DNA of 64,000 bases from Martelella radicis. Its GTDB lineage: Bacteria; Pseudomonadota; Alphaproteobacteria; Rhizobiales; Rhizobiaceae. The notes beneath the pieces are model-generated. The model saw only the letters and a program-made list of their open reading frames with translations, did no database searches and had not been told where the DNA came from. The DNA is taken from positions 50,256 to 114,255 of the forward strand of contig NZ_JACIDZ010000013.1 in assembly GCF_014196625.1 (NCBI RefSeq), in the 5' to 3' direction. The stretch's first letter is position 1; each line of letters starts with the position of its first letter. Of the stretch, positions 34,997 to 43,115 are shown one piece after another. The position numbers and the translations under genes were made by a program.

Positions 34997-36076
34997 CTAC
35001 AACCCCGCCGCTTTCGTCAGATTAACGCGGAACCGGTCGCGCCTGCGCTGGTAACGCCTTGTCATCTCGGCGGAGGCATGGCCGAGCTGTTTCTGGACAT
35101 AGCGCTCATCGACTTCGGCCGAGGAGGCAAGCCCGGCGCGCAAGGAGTGACCGGAGAACAGTTTTATTCGTTCGGCCTCGGGCAGCTCGCCGCGAATGCC
35201 GGCGGCAAGAACGGTCTTCTTGATGAGGCGGGCAATCTCCTGGTCCTTCAGCCGTTCCGCCCCGACGGCCTTGCCCTTGCCGGTGACGCGGCGGAACAGG
35301 GGACCGTGGCCGATCCTGCCGAGCTTCAGCCAGGTTTCCACGGCATGGACCGGGCAGGTGAGGTCCGATGAGCCACGGCCGATTTCAACCTCGCGCCAGC
35401 CGGTCTTGCCCCTGAGAGTCACCAGCAGCCCCTTGTCGAAGATTGCGATCCAGCCGCTTCCGTCTTCTGTCTGGTCGCGGCCGCAATCAAGCGCGACGAT
35501 TTCCGAACGCCGCAAGCCGCCGGCAAAGCCGATCAGCAGCATGGCGCGATCGCGCAGGCCCCTGAGCGTTGCCCGATCGAGCGTTTCGACCATGGCGATC
35601 AGTTCTTCGGGCAGGATCGCCTCCTTCTGACGCGGAGGGGCTGCATGACGGTTACGGATGCCGGCGAGCACTGTGGCGATATGGCGGTCGCGGCGCTCGA
35701 GCGTGAGGCCACGCTGCTTGTAGTTCCAGCATATCGCCGACAACCGCCGCTCGATGGTGGAGACCGCGTTCGGCTTTGCCCCTGGTGCCGCCTCGCCAGC
35801 GGCAAGCGCCGTGATGTAAAGCCCGACGGTCCGCGGATCGGGGGGCAGGGGCGCAAGCCCCTTGCGCCGGCACCAGCTTGCAAAATGCGCCCAGTCGGCG
35901 CCGTAGGCGCGCCTTGTATTGGCCGCGCTTGACGCCTCGACATAAGTGCGGGCGCGTTCGACCAGCGGCGCGAGATGGCCCGAAAGCGTTCCCGACGCCT
36001 CCGATGGCTGCAATTCATAAGCGGCGCTCGTGTCGGGAGACGGGCTGGCGTGCGGATCGGCGTCGTTTTCGGGCAT
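34997..36076 (-). CDS. Tyrosine recombinase / integrase
   Basis: A 359-residue recombinase. ATG 36076 follows GAGG with a six-base gap; a TTG at 36088 would add four residues. The N-terminal SAM-like core-binding domain (ARTYVEASSAANTRRAYGADW) is followed by the catalytic domain with GGLRRSEIVALD (Arg), HSLRAGLASSA (His-x-x-Arg), LGHASAEMTRRYQ (His and nucleophilic Tyr). All catalytic residues are present. It lies head to head with DUF1403, with an array of half-sites between the two starts. An inactive copy of its C-terminal half lies at 33619-34115. Confidence 0.92.
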   Translation of the reverse strand: MPENDADPHASPSPDTSAAYELQPSEASGTLSGHLAPLVERARTYVEASSAANTRRAYGADWAHFASWCRRKGLAPLPPDPRTVGLYITALAAGEAAPGAKPNAVSTIERRLSAICWNYKQRGLTLERRDRHIATVLAGIRNRHAAPPRQKEAILPEELIAMVETLDRATLRGLRDRAMLLIGFAGGLRRSEIVALDCGRDQTEDGSGWIAIFDKGLLVTLRGKTGWREVEIGRGSSDLTCPVHAVETWLKLGRIGHGPLFRRVTGKGKAVGAERLKDQEIARLIKKTVLAAGIRGELPEAERIKLFSGHSLRAGLASSAEVDERYVQKQLGHASAEMTRRYQRRRDRFRVNLTKAAGL

Positions 36077-36103
36077 TGAGGGCCTCAAAATGGGGTTTTC
36101 TCT

Positions 36104-36147
36104 ATAATGAGCATTATGAACGATAATGCAAGATTATCAGTCATTAT
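36104..36147. promoter_or_regulatory. Alternating ATAATG/CATTAT half-sites at the recombinase start
   Basis: Four half-sites alternate in orientation: ATAATG (36104), CATTAT (36112), ATAATG (36123) and CATTAT (36142). The central pair forms GCATTAT-GAACG-ATAATGC, perfect seven-base arms around five bases. This is what a tyrosine recombinase core site or an autoregulatory operator could look like; which one is not determined. Confidence 0.5.
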
Positions 36148-36163
36148 ATGTAAAAGACAAGCA

Positions 36164-36200
36164 GTGCGGTTAATTGCGAAAAATCTGGCCTAAACCGCAC
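36164..36200. repeat. Inverted repeat before DUF1403
   Basis: GTGCGGTT (36164-36171) and AACCGCAC (36193-36200), perfect eight-base arms separated by 21 bases, ending 22 bases before the DUF1403 start. It could be an operator or a leader hairpin. Confidence 0.5.
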
Positions 36201-36221
36201 ATATGCAGTAGTCTTGCGGAC

Positions 36222-37175
36222 ATGGATTCGTCTTTCGCCACCGCCATTTCGAGATCCGCGCCACCGGCCCTTCTGCCCGCCTGGTCTGTTCCGCGCGGAC
36301 GTGATCTGGCAGAGGCGGATGCGGCGTTTCATGCGGGTATCGCACTGAAATCACTTGATGATCTTGTTCGCCCCGAACCGAACTGGGCCGGCTGCTGGCG
36401 GCAGCGACAGGCGCTGAAATGCGCCGCGACGGCCGTGCGACTGATGGGCCGCAACGAGGACGAAACGGCACTGCGCGACGCCGTGCTGTTGACCGTGGCT
36501 GGTGACGATCCGGGGCCGGCCGGGCGCGTGGTTTTGGCCTACAAAAGGATCGCGGGTCGAAAACTGGGTTTTTCCTCCAAGGCGGTCGCCGAGTTCGCCA
36601 ACCTTTTGGGATTGGCCTGGGACGACGGCCTTGCTTCCATCCCCGATCTGGTCGACTCTATATTCCGGTCCGGACGGGCGGCACCCTTCGCAGTGGCGGA
36701 CCTTGTGACTGCTATCCTTGCCGTCCGTCCGGATGCCGAACCACTCGCCTGGGCGCTCTCCGACATGCTGATCGCCACCTTGCTGAAATGGGACCGGACC
36801 GTTCCGCTGCTGATGGCCGAGCGTTATGGTCCTTCCTTCCGCACACTCGGCGGCCGGGGGCGGGTTCGGCCGGGGGAGCCGGGTTTTCCGCGAGCGGTCT
36901 GCCTGGCCCTAGTCGATGGTGCCGGTACCGCATTGCGGTCGGCGAATGAGATTGCCCGGCGTGCCGATATTCTGATAACCGCAGCGTCGAAGGTTCGCAC
37001 GAAAGGCGCAGCACCAGTCATTCAAAGGCTGCTCGAGGAGGACGCTGTGCTCGCATCGGCGCCCGGTAGCAACCTGTCCCGCTGGGCGGCGACACGGCTG
37101 TTTGAACGGCTGGAAGGCCTTGGCGCCGTCCGCGAACTGTCGGGCCGCACCTCCTTCCGGATCTACGGGTTGTGA
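36222..37175 (+). CDS. DUF1403 family protein
   Basis: A 317-residue protein. The ATG at 36222 ([12 protein letters not shown]) is preferred to 36174, which lies before the inverted repeat. Recognisable DUF1403 features are [47 protein letters not shown] and the late [23 protein letters not shown] with a winged-helix look. The function is unknown. The gene is almost always followed by a ScpB-like gene on rhizobial plasmids, as here, with two base pairs between them. Confidence 0.85.
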   Translation: MDSSFATAISRSAPPALLPAWSVPRGRDLAEADAAFHAGIALKSLDDLVRPEPNWAGCWRQRQALKCAATAVRLMGRNEDETALRDAVLLTVAGDDPGPAGRVVLAYKRIAGRKLGFSSKAVAEFANLLGLAWDDGLASIPDLVDSIFRSGRAAPFAVADLVTAILAVRPDAEPLAWALSDMLIATLLKWDRTVPLLMAERYGPSFRTLGGRGRVRPGEPGFPRAVCLALVDGAGTALRSANEIARRADILITAASKVRTKGAAPVIQRLLEEDAVLASAPGSNLSRWAATRLFERLEGLGAVRELSGRTSFRIYGL

Positions 37176-37177
37176 CG

Positions 37178-37861
37178 ATGGCAGGATCAAGCACAGCCAA
37201 AGCCCGCCGGAAAGCGAACGCTGCAGACGAACGTCTGTTTGATCGGGAGCTGGAAGACCTGCCGGCGGAACTGCGTTGGCGGGAATGGATGCTGCGCGTC
37301 GAGGCAGTGATCTTCGCGTCCAGCGAGCCGGTCACACGCGAGACGCTTGCTCGGGTCGTCGGTAAGGACTGCAGCATCGATCTGTTAATTGATGATCTGC
37401 GCGAGGAACTCAGTTCCCGCCCCTACGAACTCGTGTCGGTCGCAGGCGGCTGGCAGCACCGAAGCCGTTCGGCTTACGCGGACGCGATCCGGGCGTCGCA
37501 GGCGCCAACGCGGGGAGGGGCTGCGGCGCTGTCGGAGTTCGAGGCGATGGTGCTGATGGCGGTGGGGTATTTCCAGCCGGTCACTCGCGGGGAACTGTCA
37601 AAGATCTTCGGCAAGGAGGTCTCTCGCAATACGATCGGATCGCTACGTGGTGTCGGCTTCCTCGCCTCTGGGCCGCGCAGCCCGACGCCCGGCGCGCCCT
37701 ACACCTACGTGACGACGAAACATTTCCTCTCCGCCTTCGGCATGGAAGCGCTGCGCGACCTCCCAGACATCGAGGCTCTCGAAGATGCCGGACTGATTAC
37801 CCGGTCTACCTTACGTGCTCAGGCGGCCGAGGTGGATAACCGGGACAGTGACGGGGAATAG
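37178..37861 (+). CDS. SMC-Scp complex subunit ScpB family protein
   Basis: A 227-residue ScpB-like protein with two winged-helix units: MLRVEAVIFASSEPVTRETLARVVG, then ALSEFEAMVLMAVGYFQPVTRGELSKIFGKEVSRNTIGSLR and GPRSPTPGAPYTYVTTKHFLSAFGM. Chromosomal ScpB bridges the SMC-ScpA condensin; no smc or scpA is near, so this plasmid copy probably works with DUF1403 in some other maintenance role. ATG 37178 is chosen over the GTG at 37172. Confidence 0.88.
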   Translation: MAGSSTAKARRKANAADERLFDRELEDLPAELRWREWMLRVEAVIFASSEPVTRETLARVVGKDCSIDLLIDDLREELSSRPYELVSVAGGWQHRSRSAYADAIRASQAPTRGGAAALSEFEAMVLMAVGYFQPVTRGELSKIFGKEVSRNTIGSLRGVGFLASGPRSPTPGAPYTYVTTKHFLSAFGMEALRDLPDIEALEDAGLITRSTLRAQAAEVDNRDSDGE

Positions 37862-37930
37862 GGGACTGTCAATCAAAGAGAACAGCACCGATCCCCGCAC
37901 TACGGAGAGAGGGGCTGCAAGTCGTTCGCT

Positions 37931-38419
37931 TCAACACTGTGACGTAGTTAACGTTTCCGCGAGCTTGGCACGTTGCCCGCGACGCACGCCATCACTTGCA
38001 TCTTCTTGAACCGAATACTGCGTCGGATGGCGCAAATGGGCCAGATCGAAAGGGAGTTCCTGGGCCGGCCCGAAGGCTGTGTTCATCAAGAGCAGGATCT
38101 TCCTGTCTGTGAGTACGCCCCGGGCGTAGCCGAACTCAATCATTACATTCGGATTCGGCATTTTCTTGCCATTCGACGTGGAGCCAACGAATGTGACGTC
38201 TCCGATGAAGACATCGCATTCACGGATTTTCCCAAGAATCGTCTCACTGACATGAGGAGTACCCGGCACACCGGACGTATCCGAATCGATAAAAATCTCC
38301 AGACCGTGGGAATCTTTCAGGTTCGCAACGGCCGCCTCGAGCGCGTGGCGAATGAAATTCCGGCATACCTTGCTGCCGCGGTCGCTTTGCCAAGAGTAAA
38401 AAAGATGAATCGGTTGCAT
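37931..38419 (-). CDS. TIR-like nucleotide-binding protein, possibly truncated
   Basis: A 162-residue protein starting MQPIHLFYSWQSDRGSK. The pattern FYSWQSD...RNFI..AL, IDSDTSGVPGTPHVSETI, ILGKIRECDVFIGDVTFVG and NPNVMIEFGYARG defines a TIR-like family found in bacterial defence loci, with a candidate catalytic Glu in MIEFGYA. It ends soon after PFDLAHLRHPTQY; many homologues continue with a C-terminal domain, so this copy may be shortened. It is transcribed away from the radical SAM operon that starts at 38604. Confidence 0.7.
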   Translation of the reverse strand: MQPIHLFYSWQSDRGSKVCRNFIRHALEAAVANLKDSHGLEIFIDSDTSGVPGTPHVSETILGKIRECDVFIGDVTFVGSTSNGKKMPNPNVMIEFGYARGVLTDRKILLLMNTAFGPAQELPFDLAHLRHPTQYSVQEDASDGVRRGQRAKLAETLTTSQC

Positions 38420-38603
38420 CGTAAGACAGTAACACCAGAGAGCGCAACCTTCGGAGGGCAACAGATCCATGATCCCCAGCTAAAAGTGCAATGCAGGAGA
38501 AGCAAAATTCAGCGCCAGCTTCTCTAAGTGCAAGGCCCGATGAACACTCTTGAACTTTCTGTTTCTGTCGTTCAGTGTCAGGTTGTGGGCAGGGAAAGAA
38601 TGT

Positions 38604-39740
38604 ATGGTAAAAATTGAAGCCTTGAAAGCAAAGTCGGTGCGACGTGCGCCTGACGATCTACCCTCAAGTCTGCGGAATTACATCGATTATCGAAAATCCG
38701 GCCTTAGCTTGAACCACATCGTTGGATGTCCGCTTGATTGCGGCTATTGCGTACGCCACCTGTTCGACAATTTCGCTATGAAACGGCCTCATCTCATCGT
38801 CGACGATGAGATTGCGGTAGAACAACTGGTAAGACACTGGGCATTTCGCGCGGACACGACCCCAATCCAGATTTTCAACCGGGCGACCGACCCGTTCCTT
38901 CCCGGCGTGAAGACGCACCTATTCAGAACCCTGGAGGCCCTCGATAGCCGCGGCTTCCGAAATCCTGTCTTGGTGATCACTCGTTGGAAGATAGAGCCGA
39001 CCGACGTCGAACGACTTGAGGCGCTGACGAACCTGAAGCTGACGATCTTGGTTACATGGTCAGGGATCGACGATGAGCGGATTGAGCCTGTTTCGTCAGC
39101 TATCGCCGAAGGAAGCTTGGAGGTGCTGGCCAGTTCGGCTTCGCGCGTGAAGAAAATCCTCTACTGGCGCCCGATTATCTCGGGGTTGAATGACACGGCA
39201 GAACACTTCGCGGCGGCGCGCAGGCTTGCAGAATTCGCCGATGCGACCGTCTTCACCGGACTGTTCTACCGAGAGGAGATCCGGTCATATTTTCGAGAAG
39301 CAGGGGTGCCGGACCTCTATTCGGACATAGCGCGACGGAAGATTCTGCCTCGTGAGGCCGAAGGACGGGTTCTAGAATATTTCGAGGGAAGGCCAATTTT
39401 CCGCAAGACGTCGTGCGGGGTCGCCTTTTCGCACGGCATCGCAGATTTCAATGGCCATTTCGGGATAAGCGAAATTTGCGACATCTGTCCTGAGACCCAA
39501 TGTAAGATTTGCGAAAAACACCATCAGAAACCTGACCTGGAGGCTGTTCTGAGCCTTGCCCGCTTGGTGTCCTTGGTAGATCTAGATGGCATTGAGGTTT
39601 CTGATTGTCGGGTCGAAGTCAACGGCAGCACCGAGGCGCAGCGCTATTTCATGCAGCACGCGTTGAACTTCCAAGTCCATGACCGCGCGCAGCCTCATCG
39701 AAAGCATCGGCACGGCCGGGCGGAGATCGGATGGGAATGA
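38604..39740 (+). CDS. Radical SAM protein
   Basis: A 378-residue radical S-adenosylmethionine enzyme. The 4Fe-4S motif CPLDCGYC (Cys42, 46, 49) follows a short N-terminus, with the early part resembling spore-photoproduct-lyase-like members (FNRATDPFLPGVKTHLF, VLVITRWKIE). A second cysteine set near the C-terminus (CDICPETQCKIC) could hold an auxiliary cluster. ATG 38604 is used because it gives the usual distance to the cluster. The next gene begins inside its last codons (39731), so the four rightward genes form one operon. The substrate is unknown. Confidence 0.82.
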   Translation: MVKIEALKAKSVRRAPDDLPSSLRNYIDYRKSGLSLNHIVGCPLDCGYCVRHLFDNFAMKRPHLIVDDEIAVEQLVRHWAFRADTTPIQIFNRATDPFLPGVKTHLFRTLEALDSRGFRNPVLVITRWKIEPTDVERLEALTNLKLTILVTWSGIDDERIEPVSSAIAEGSLEVLASSASRVKKILYWRPIISGLNDTAEHFAAARRLAEFADATVFTGLFYREEIRSYFREAGVPDLYSDIARRKILPREAEGRVLEYFEGRPIFRKTSCGVAFSHGIADFNGHFGISEICDICPETQCKICEKHHQKPDLEAVLSLARLVSLVDLDGIEVSDCRVEVNGSTEAQRYFMQHALNFQVHDRAQPHRKHRHGRAEIGWE

Positions 39741-40321
39741 TGTGGGAAAAGGCTTGGGTGGTCGATGTAGAAGGCAACGGCGCGACACCTCCTGAAATTG
39801 TCGAAATCGCGTTGATGGAGCTCGTCGATCTGCAGCCGAGTGGCCGCACGTTCCATTGGCTCGTCAAGCCAGAGAAACCGATCAGCGCGGCTGTAACCCG
39901 GATACATGGTCTCACAGACAGCGATGTCGAAAATGCGCCGAGCATCGACGATATTGCCGAGGACATCGTGAGATGGACGGATGGAACGGTAATCATCGGG
40001 CACAACGCGCGTGTCGAACTCGATGCCATTGGCAGATCAATTCCGGAATGGAAGCCGACTGCAGCAATCGATACGCTCAAACTCGCTCGAGCGCTGCGCC
40101 CCGGACTCGACTCTTACAGTTTGGAGAATCTCGGTGCAGCTTTCGACCTGACCGCTGAGGCGGCACGTCAAACAGGGCTGAAGCACCACTCAGCGCAGTT
40201 CGATGTTGCACTGACCGCTCTTCTGTTCGCGTTTCTGCTTGCTCCCCTAGATCGCGAAGGGCGCGATGTCCGCTCGCGCGAGGCAGATATTCTTTTCAAA
40301 GCGCAGGAGAGCTTTCTATGA
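39731..40321 (+). CDS. DnaQ-like 3'-5' exonuclease (DEDDh)
   Basis: A 196-residue exonuclease-domain protein. The acidic residues appear in order: VVDVEGNG (Asp, Glu), GHNARVELDAI (Asp) and HHSAQFDVALTALL (His, Asp), the DEDDh layout of DNA polymerase epsilon-type and oligoribonuclease-type enzymes. RIHGLTDSDVENAP is a further signature. It should degrade single-stranded DNA or RNA ends. It overlaps the radical SAM gene by ten bases and the kinase gene by four. Confidence 0.88.
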   Translation: MGMMWEKAWVVDVEGNGATPPEIVEIALMELVDLQPSGRTFHWLVKPEKPISAAVTRIHGLTDSDVENAPSIDDIAEDIVRWTDGTVIIGHNARVELDAIGRSIPEWKPTAAIDTLKLARALRPGLDSYSLENLGAAFDLTAEAARQTGLKHHSAQFDVALTALLFAFLLAPLDREGRDVRSREADILFKAQESFL

Positions 40322-40902
40322 GCATGAGGAAAGTAAAGGTCGGGATTGCTGGCACCCACTCAACTGGGAAATCGACCTTCCTCGAGCAATTGGGCTCTGT
40401 TCTCGCCGCGGAAGGAATTTCGATCGGTCGGGTTGCCGATCTTGCCAAAGCTGCTCGGGACCGCGGCTTCCCTATTCTGACTGAGCATAATTTTGAAAGC
40501 ACCGCGTGGATCATGGCGGAAGGCATGAGGCAGGAGGCTGAAGCAGCCCTCAGCAACGAAGCCATTCTGGTTGATCGGCCGGTCTTCGATGCGCTTGGCT
40601 ATCTTTATGCAGCCCTCGAGATCTCAGGGCGCTCGTTGCCGGCCCGGCAGCTCGAGGAACTTCGTTTGATCGCGCTCGCTCACGCCGGAGATTACGATGT
40701 GCTTGTGATGACGCAGCTTGATCCTTCAATCAGTCTTGGGCCAGGGCGCGACAAGAACCAGAAATTTCGGATTGCAGCTGGCGACAAAATCCGCGTCATC
40801 GCTGAAGAAGCCGCTTTGCAGCCTGTTATCCTCACATCTGCCAATGGTGATGAGGTGTTGAAAAAGGTTTTGACGAGTGTCCGGAAGCACTTGGCAAACT
40901 GA
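40318..40902 (+). CDS. P-loop NTPase, NadR-kinase/AAA_28-like
   Basis: A 194-residue protein with Walker A GTHSTGKST (12-20) right after the start and a Walker B-like AILVDRPVFDALGYLYAA. The layout (short P-loop protein, D-R-x-x-x-D after Walker B, lid region with GPGRDKNQKFR) is that of small-molecule kinases such as the ribosylnicotinamide kinase part of NadR. A role in making or using a nucleotide is plausible; the substrate is not predictable. Start overlaps the exonuclease stop (ATGA). Confidence 0.8.
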   Translation: MSMRKVKVGIAGTHSTGKSTFLEQLGSVLAAEGISIGRVADLAKAARDRGFPILTEHNFESTAWIMAEGMRQEAEAALSNEAILVDRPVFDALGYLYAALEISGRSLPARQLEELRLIALAHAGDYDVLVMTQLDPSISLGPGRDKNQKFRIAAGDKIRVIAEEAALQPVILTSANGDEVLKKVLTSVRKHLAN

Positions 40903-40958
40903 GGACAAGCGTGGTCGCACGACCTAAAAATTTTAATAAAGTGCAATAGCGGGGAAAA

Positions 40959-42389
40959 ATGCAGGAGCTTCTGAATAAGGTCATCAAGGATCCGATTCAC
41001 GGATTTATTGATTTCAACGGGGCGCGTGAGAACGACCTAAAAGATTTGCTTTCCGATCCATTTTTTCAGCGCCTACGCCGCGTTAAGCAACTCGGTTTTT
41101 CCGACTACGTTTTCCCCTCGGCCGCCCATTCCCGCTTTGCCCATTCTCTCGGCGTATTCAAGATCGCAAAGCGAATGCTGACAATCATCGAGCCCGAGGG
41201 ATCAAGAGGACATTGGTCGCCAAAAGCTGAAGCATGCCTCGCCGCTGCGCTACTCCATGACGTGGGCCATGGGATGTTCAGCCATGCGTTTGAGAAAGCC
41301 ATGGAGTTCTTTCTTGCACGCAATAGGCTCGATGAAGCGAAACGAGAAAGCCTCGAAGAGGCCGTTGATCACGAAAAGGTCACCCAAAAAATCATAGTCG
41401 ACTCTACGATCGGCAAGGCACTGATCAATTTTGGAGGCACCGAATTCCCCGCTATGGTCCGCGACATCATCAAGAAGGCGGATAAAAATTGCATCTATAC
41501 ATCCGTTGTTTCCAGCCAACTGGATGCCGACCGGCTCGACTATGCCAAGCGTGACGCTTATTTCGCCGGCGTGTCCTCTGGCGGCATCGACCTGGATTGG
41601 CTGCTGCGAAATCTAAAGGTCGGTGAAAACGGGGATGCACGTTTCCTCTATCTTGACAGCAAGGCGTACATCTCGCTTGAACAGTTCACAGTGACGCTCT
41701 TCCAACTCTACCCCACCATATATTTGCACAAGAAGACACGGGGGCTCGAATTCATGTTCGCCCTGCTCCTTAGCAGAGTTTTCGAGCTAATTGCGGCAGG
41801 TGATGTGTCTGCTACTGGCCTGTCAGATACTCATCCATTCGTTCGATTTTTCCGAGATCCAGGCAATCTCGACCAAGCTCGCCTGCTGGACGACACACTG
41901 TTTTGGGGCGCACTCCACCAATTTCGAGAGGCAAGTGATACCTCAGTCAGCGATATGGCGACGCGAATTTCTGATCGTCGAATCCTCCCAATGATCGATA
42001 TCTGGAAGGTTGCTGATGAAGTCCTTGCCTTGAGCCCGAACATTGTTGAGTTCACAGCGAAGGCTCGTGTCGAGCAGATCGAGGCTATATGCAAGGCTGT
42101 TGCGGAAAAACTCCCGAAGGAGACATCAATTTGGAGCGACGGCTGCTACTATGACACTTACAATCGCCCGATTTACAAGCCGATGAGCGTCGTTGGTGGC
42201 GATCCTCAGCAGATAAACGTCAGTGTTGGCGGACAGATTTTGGACATCGCGTCCATTTCTCCCCTAGTGGCTAGCGCCGCGTCCTTCAACATCCATCGGA
42301 TTTATTACGACGATCGGAAAGTCCGTAACGCAGATGAACTGAAGAAGTTTATCCGTGACGCAGTCGAGACGGAAATGGCTTGCGTCTAG
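40959..42389 (+). CDS. HD-domain phosphohydrolase (SAMHD1/dNTPase-like)
   Basis: A 476-residue protein. KDPIHGFIDFN opens the domain, then FQRLRRVKQLG, HSRFAHSLGV (His62), LLHDVGHGMFSHAFE (His100, Asp101) and SSQLDADRLDYAKRDAYFAG carrying the late Asp. These are the metal ligands of dNTP triphosphohydrolases related to SAMHD1. Depletion of dNTPs is an established antiviral strategy of this family, so a defence role is plausible. It is the last gene of the rightward operon and ends 54 bases from the end of the convergent operon. Confidence 0.87.
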   Translation: MQELLNKVIKDPIHGFIDFNGARENDLKDLLSDPFFQRLRRVKQLGFSDYVFPSAAHSRFAHSLGVFKIAKRMLTIIEPEGSRGHWSPKAEACLAAALLHDVGHGMFSHAFEKAMEFFLARNRLDEAKRESLEEAVDHEKVTQKIIVDSTIGKALINFGGTEFPAMVRDIIKKADKNCIYTSVVSSQLDADRLDYAKRDAYFAGVSSGGIDLDWLLRNLKVGENGDARFLYLDSKAYISLEQFTVTLFQLYPTIYLHKKTRGLEFMFALLLSRVFELIAAGDVSATGLSDTHPFVRFFRDPGNLDQARLLDDTLFWGALHQFREASDTSVSDMATRISDRRILPMIDIWKVADEVLALSPNIVEFTAKARVEQIEAICKAVAEKLPKETSIWSDGCYYDTYNRPIYKPMSVVGGDPQQINVSVGGQILDIASISPLVASAASFNIHRIYYDDRKVRNADELKKFIRDAVETEMACV

Positions 42390-42443
42390 GACTAAGTTTT
42401 TGCCGTAGCGGCCTTTCGATGAGTAGACCGTAAGTCCATTTGA

Positions 42444-43115
42444 CTACGATCGTGTCGCGCGATTCAGAAAAGTATCGGCTCCATCCCGTTCCCGGTGGTG
42501 CTCGGTCTTTTCCCCGAAGAGATGCCGGTATCCCGGTAGACAGGTGCATTGTCGGGCACGATCATCGCCAATTATACCAACGACTTCGGCCGCGCTCTCT
42601 GGAGGGATACGCATGCGCCCGTCACGCAACGCCAAAAAGAGGGCATCGACGGAACAGTCAGCCCCCAAACTGGCCATAGTGTTCGGGTGAGACAGCAAGT
42701 CGAGCGACCATGCCGGGTCGATCCCGATTATTTCCTTAGCTCGCCTGCGGCCTCGCCGCTCGTCGATTACCGGGACGAGACCTCGCCCCCTCGAAATGGC
42801 GATCGTTGCGGCTTCACCGTCGTCAAGAGAGGACGCTGCGGACGTGAGCTCGAAGAACATTTCGAACTCCTCATCCGAAAGATCAACCAGGGTGATATTT
42901 CGAGCCGCGGCCAGCGCCTGCAGAAATGCCTCCTCACCGTTTCGGTGGCTCGTCTCGTGATTGAGTTCTCGGGCGACGATATGCGTGACGAAAATTCGAT
43001 TGGGAATCGCAGTGAGAATCTCTACGCCAAATCGGCAGGCGTGCAGATTGATCAACACACTCGTATCAAGGGCCAATGCGGCGGTGTTGTCACTCAGAAT
43101 GCTTGAGTAGGTCAT
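42444..43115 (-). CDS. PIN-like nuclease-domain protein
   Basis: A 223-residue protein with a PIN-like N-terminus: LALDTSVLINLHAC (Asp17), VTHIVARELNHE (Glu) and SSLDDGEAATIAISRG (Asp, Glu), followed by VIDERRGRRRAKEIIG. That order fits PIN/DUF3368-type RNases. The last 40 residues are basic and look atypical. The start overlaps the end of the ImmA-like gene by 26 bases; it is the last gene of the leftward operon. It may be the toxic effector of that system. Confidence 0.72.
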   Translation of the reverse strand: MTYSSILSDNTAALALDTSVLINLHACRFGVEILTAIPNRIFVTHIVARELNHETSHRNGEEAFLQALAAARNITLVDLSDEEFEMFFELTSAASSLDDGEAATIAISRGRGLVPVIDERRGRRRAKEIIGIDPAWSLDLLSHPNTMASLGADCSVDALFLALRDGRMRIPPESAAEVVGIIGDDRARQCTCLPGYRHLFGEKTEHHRERDGADTFLNRATRS

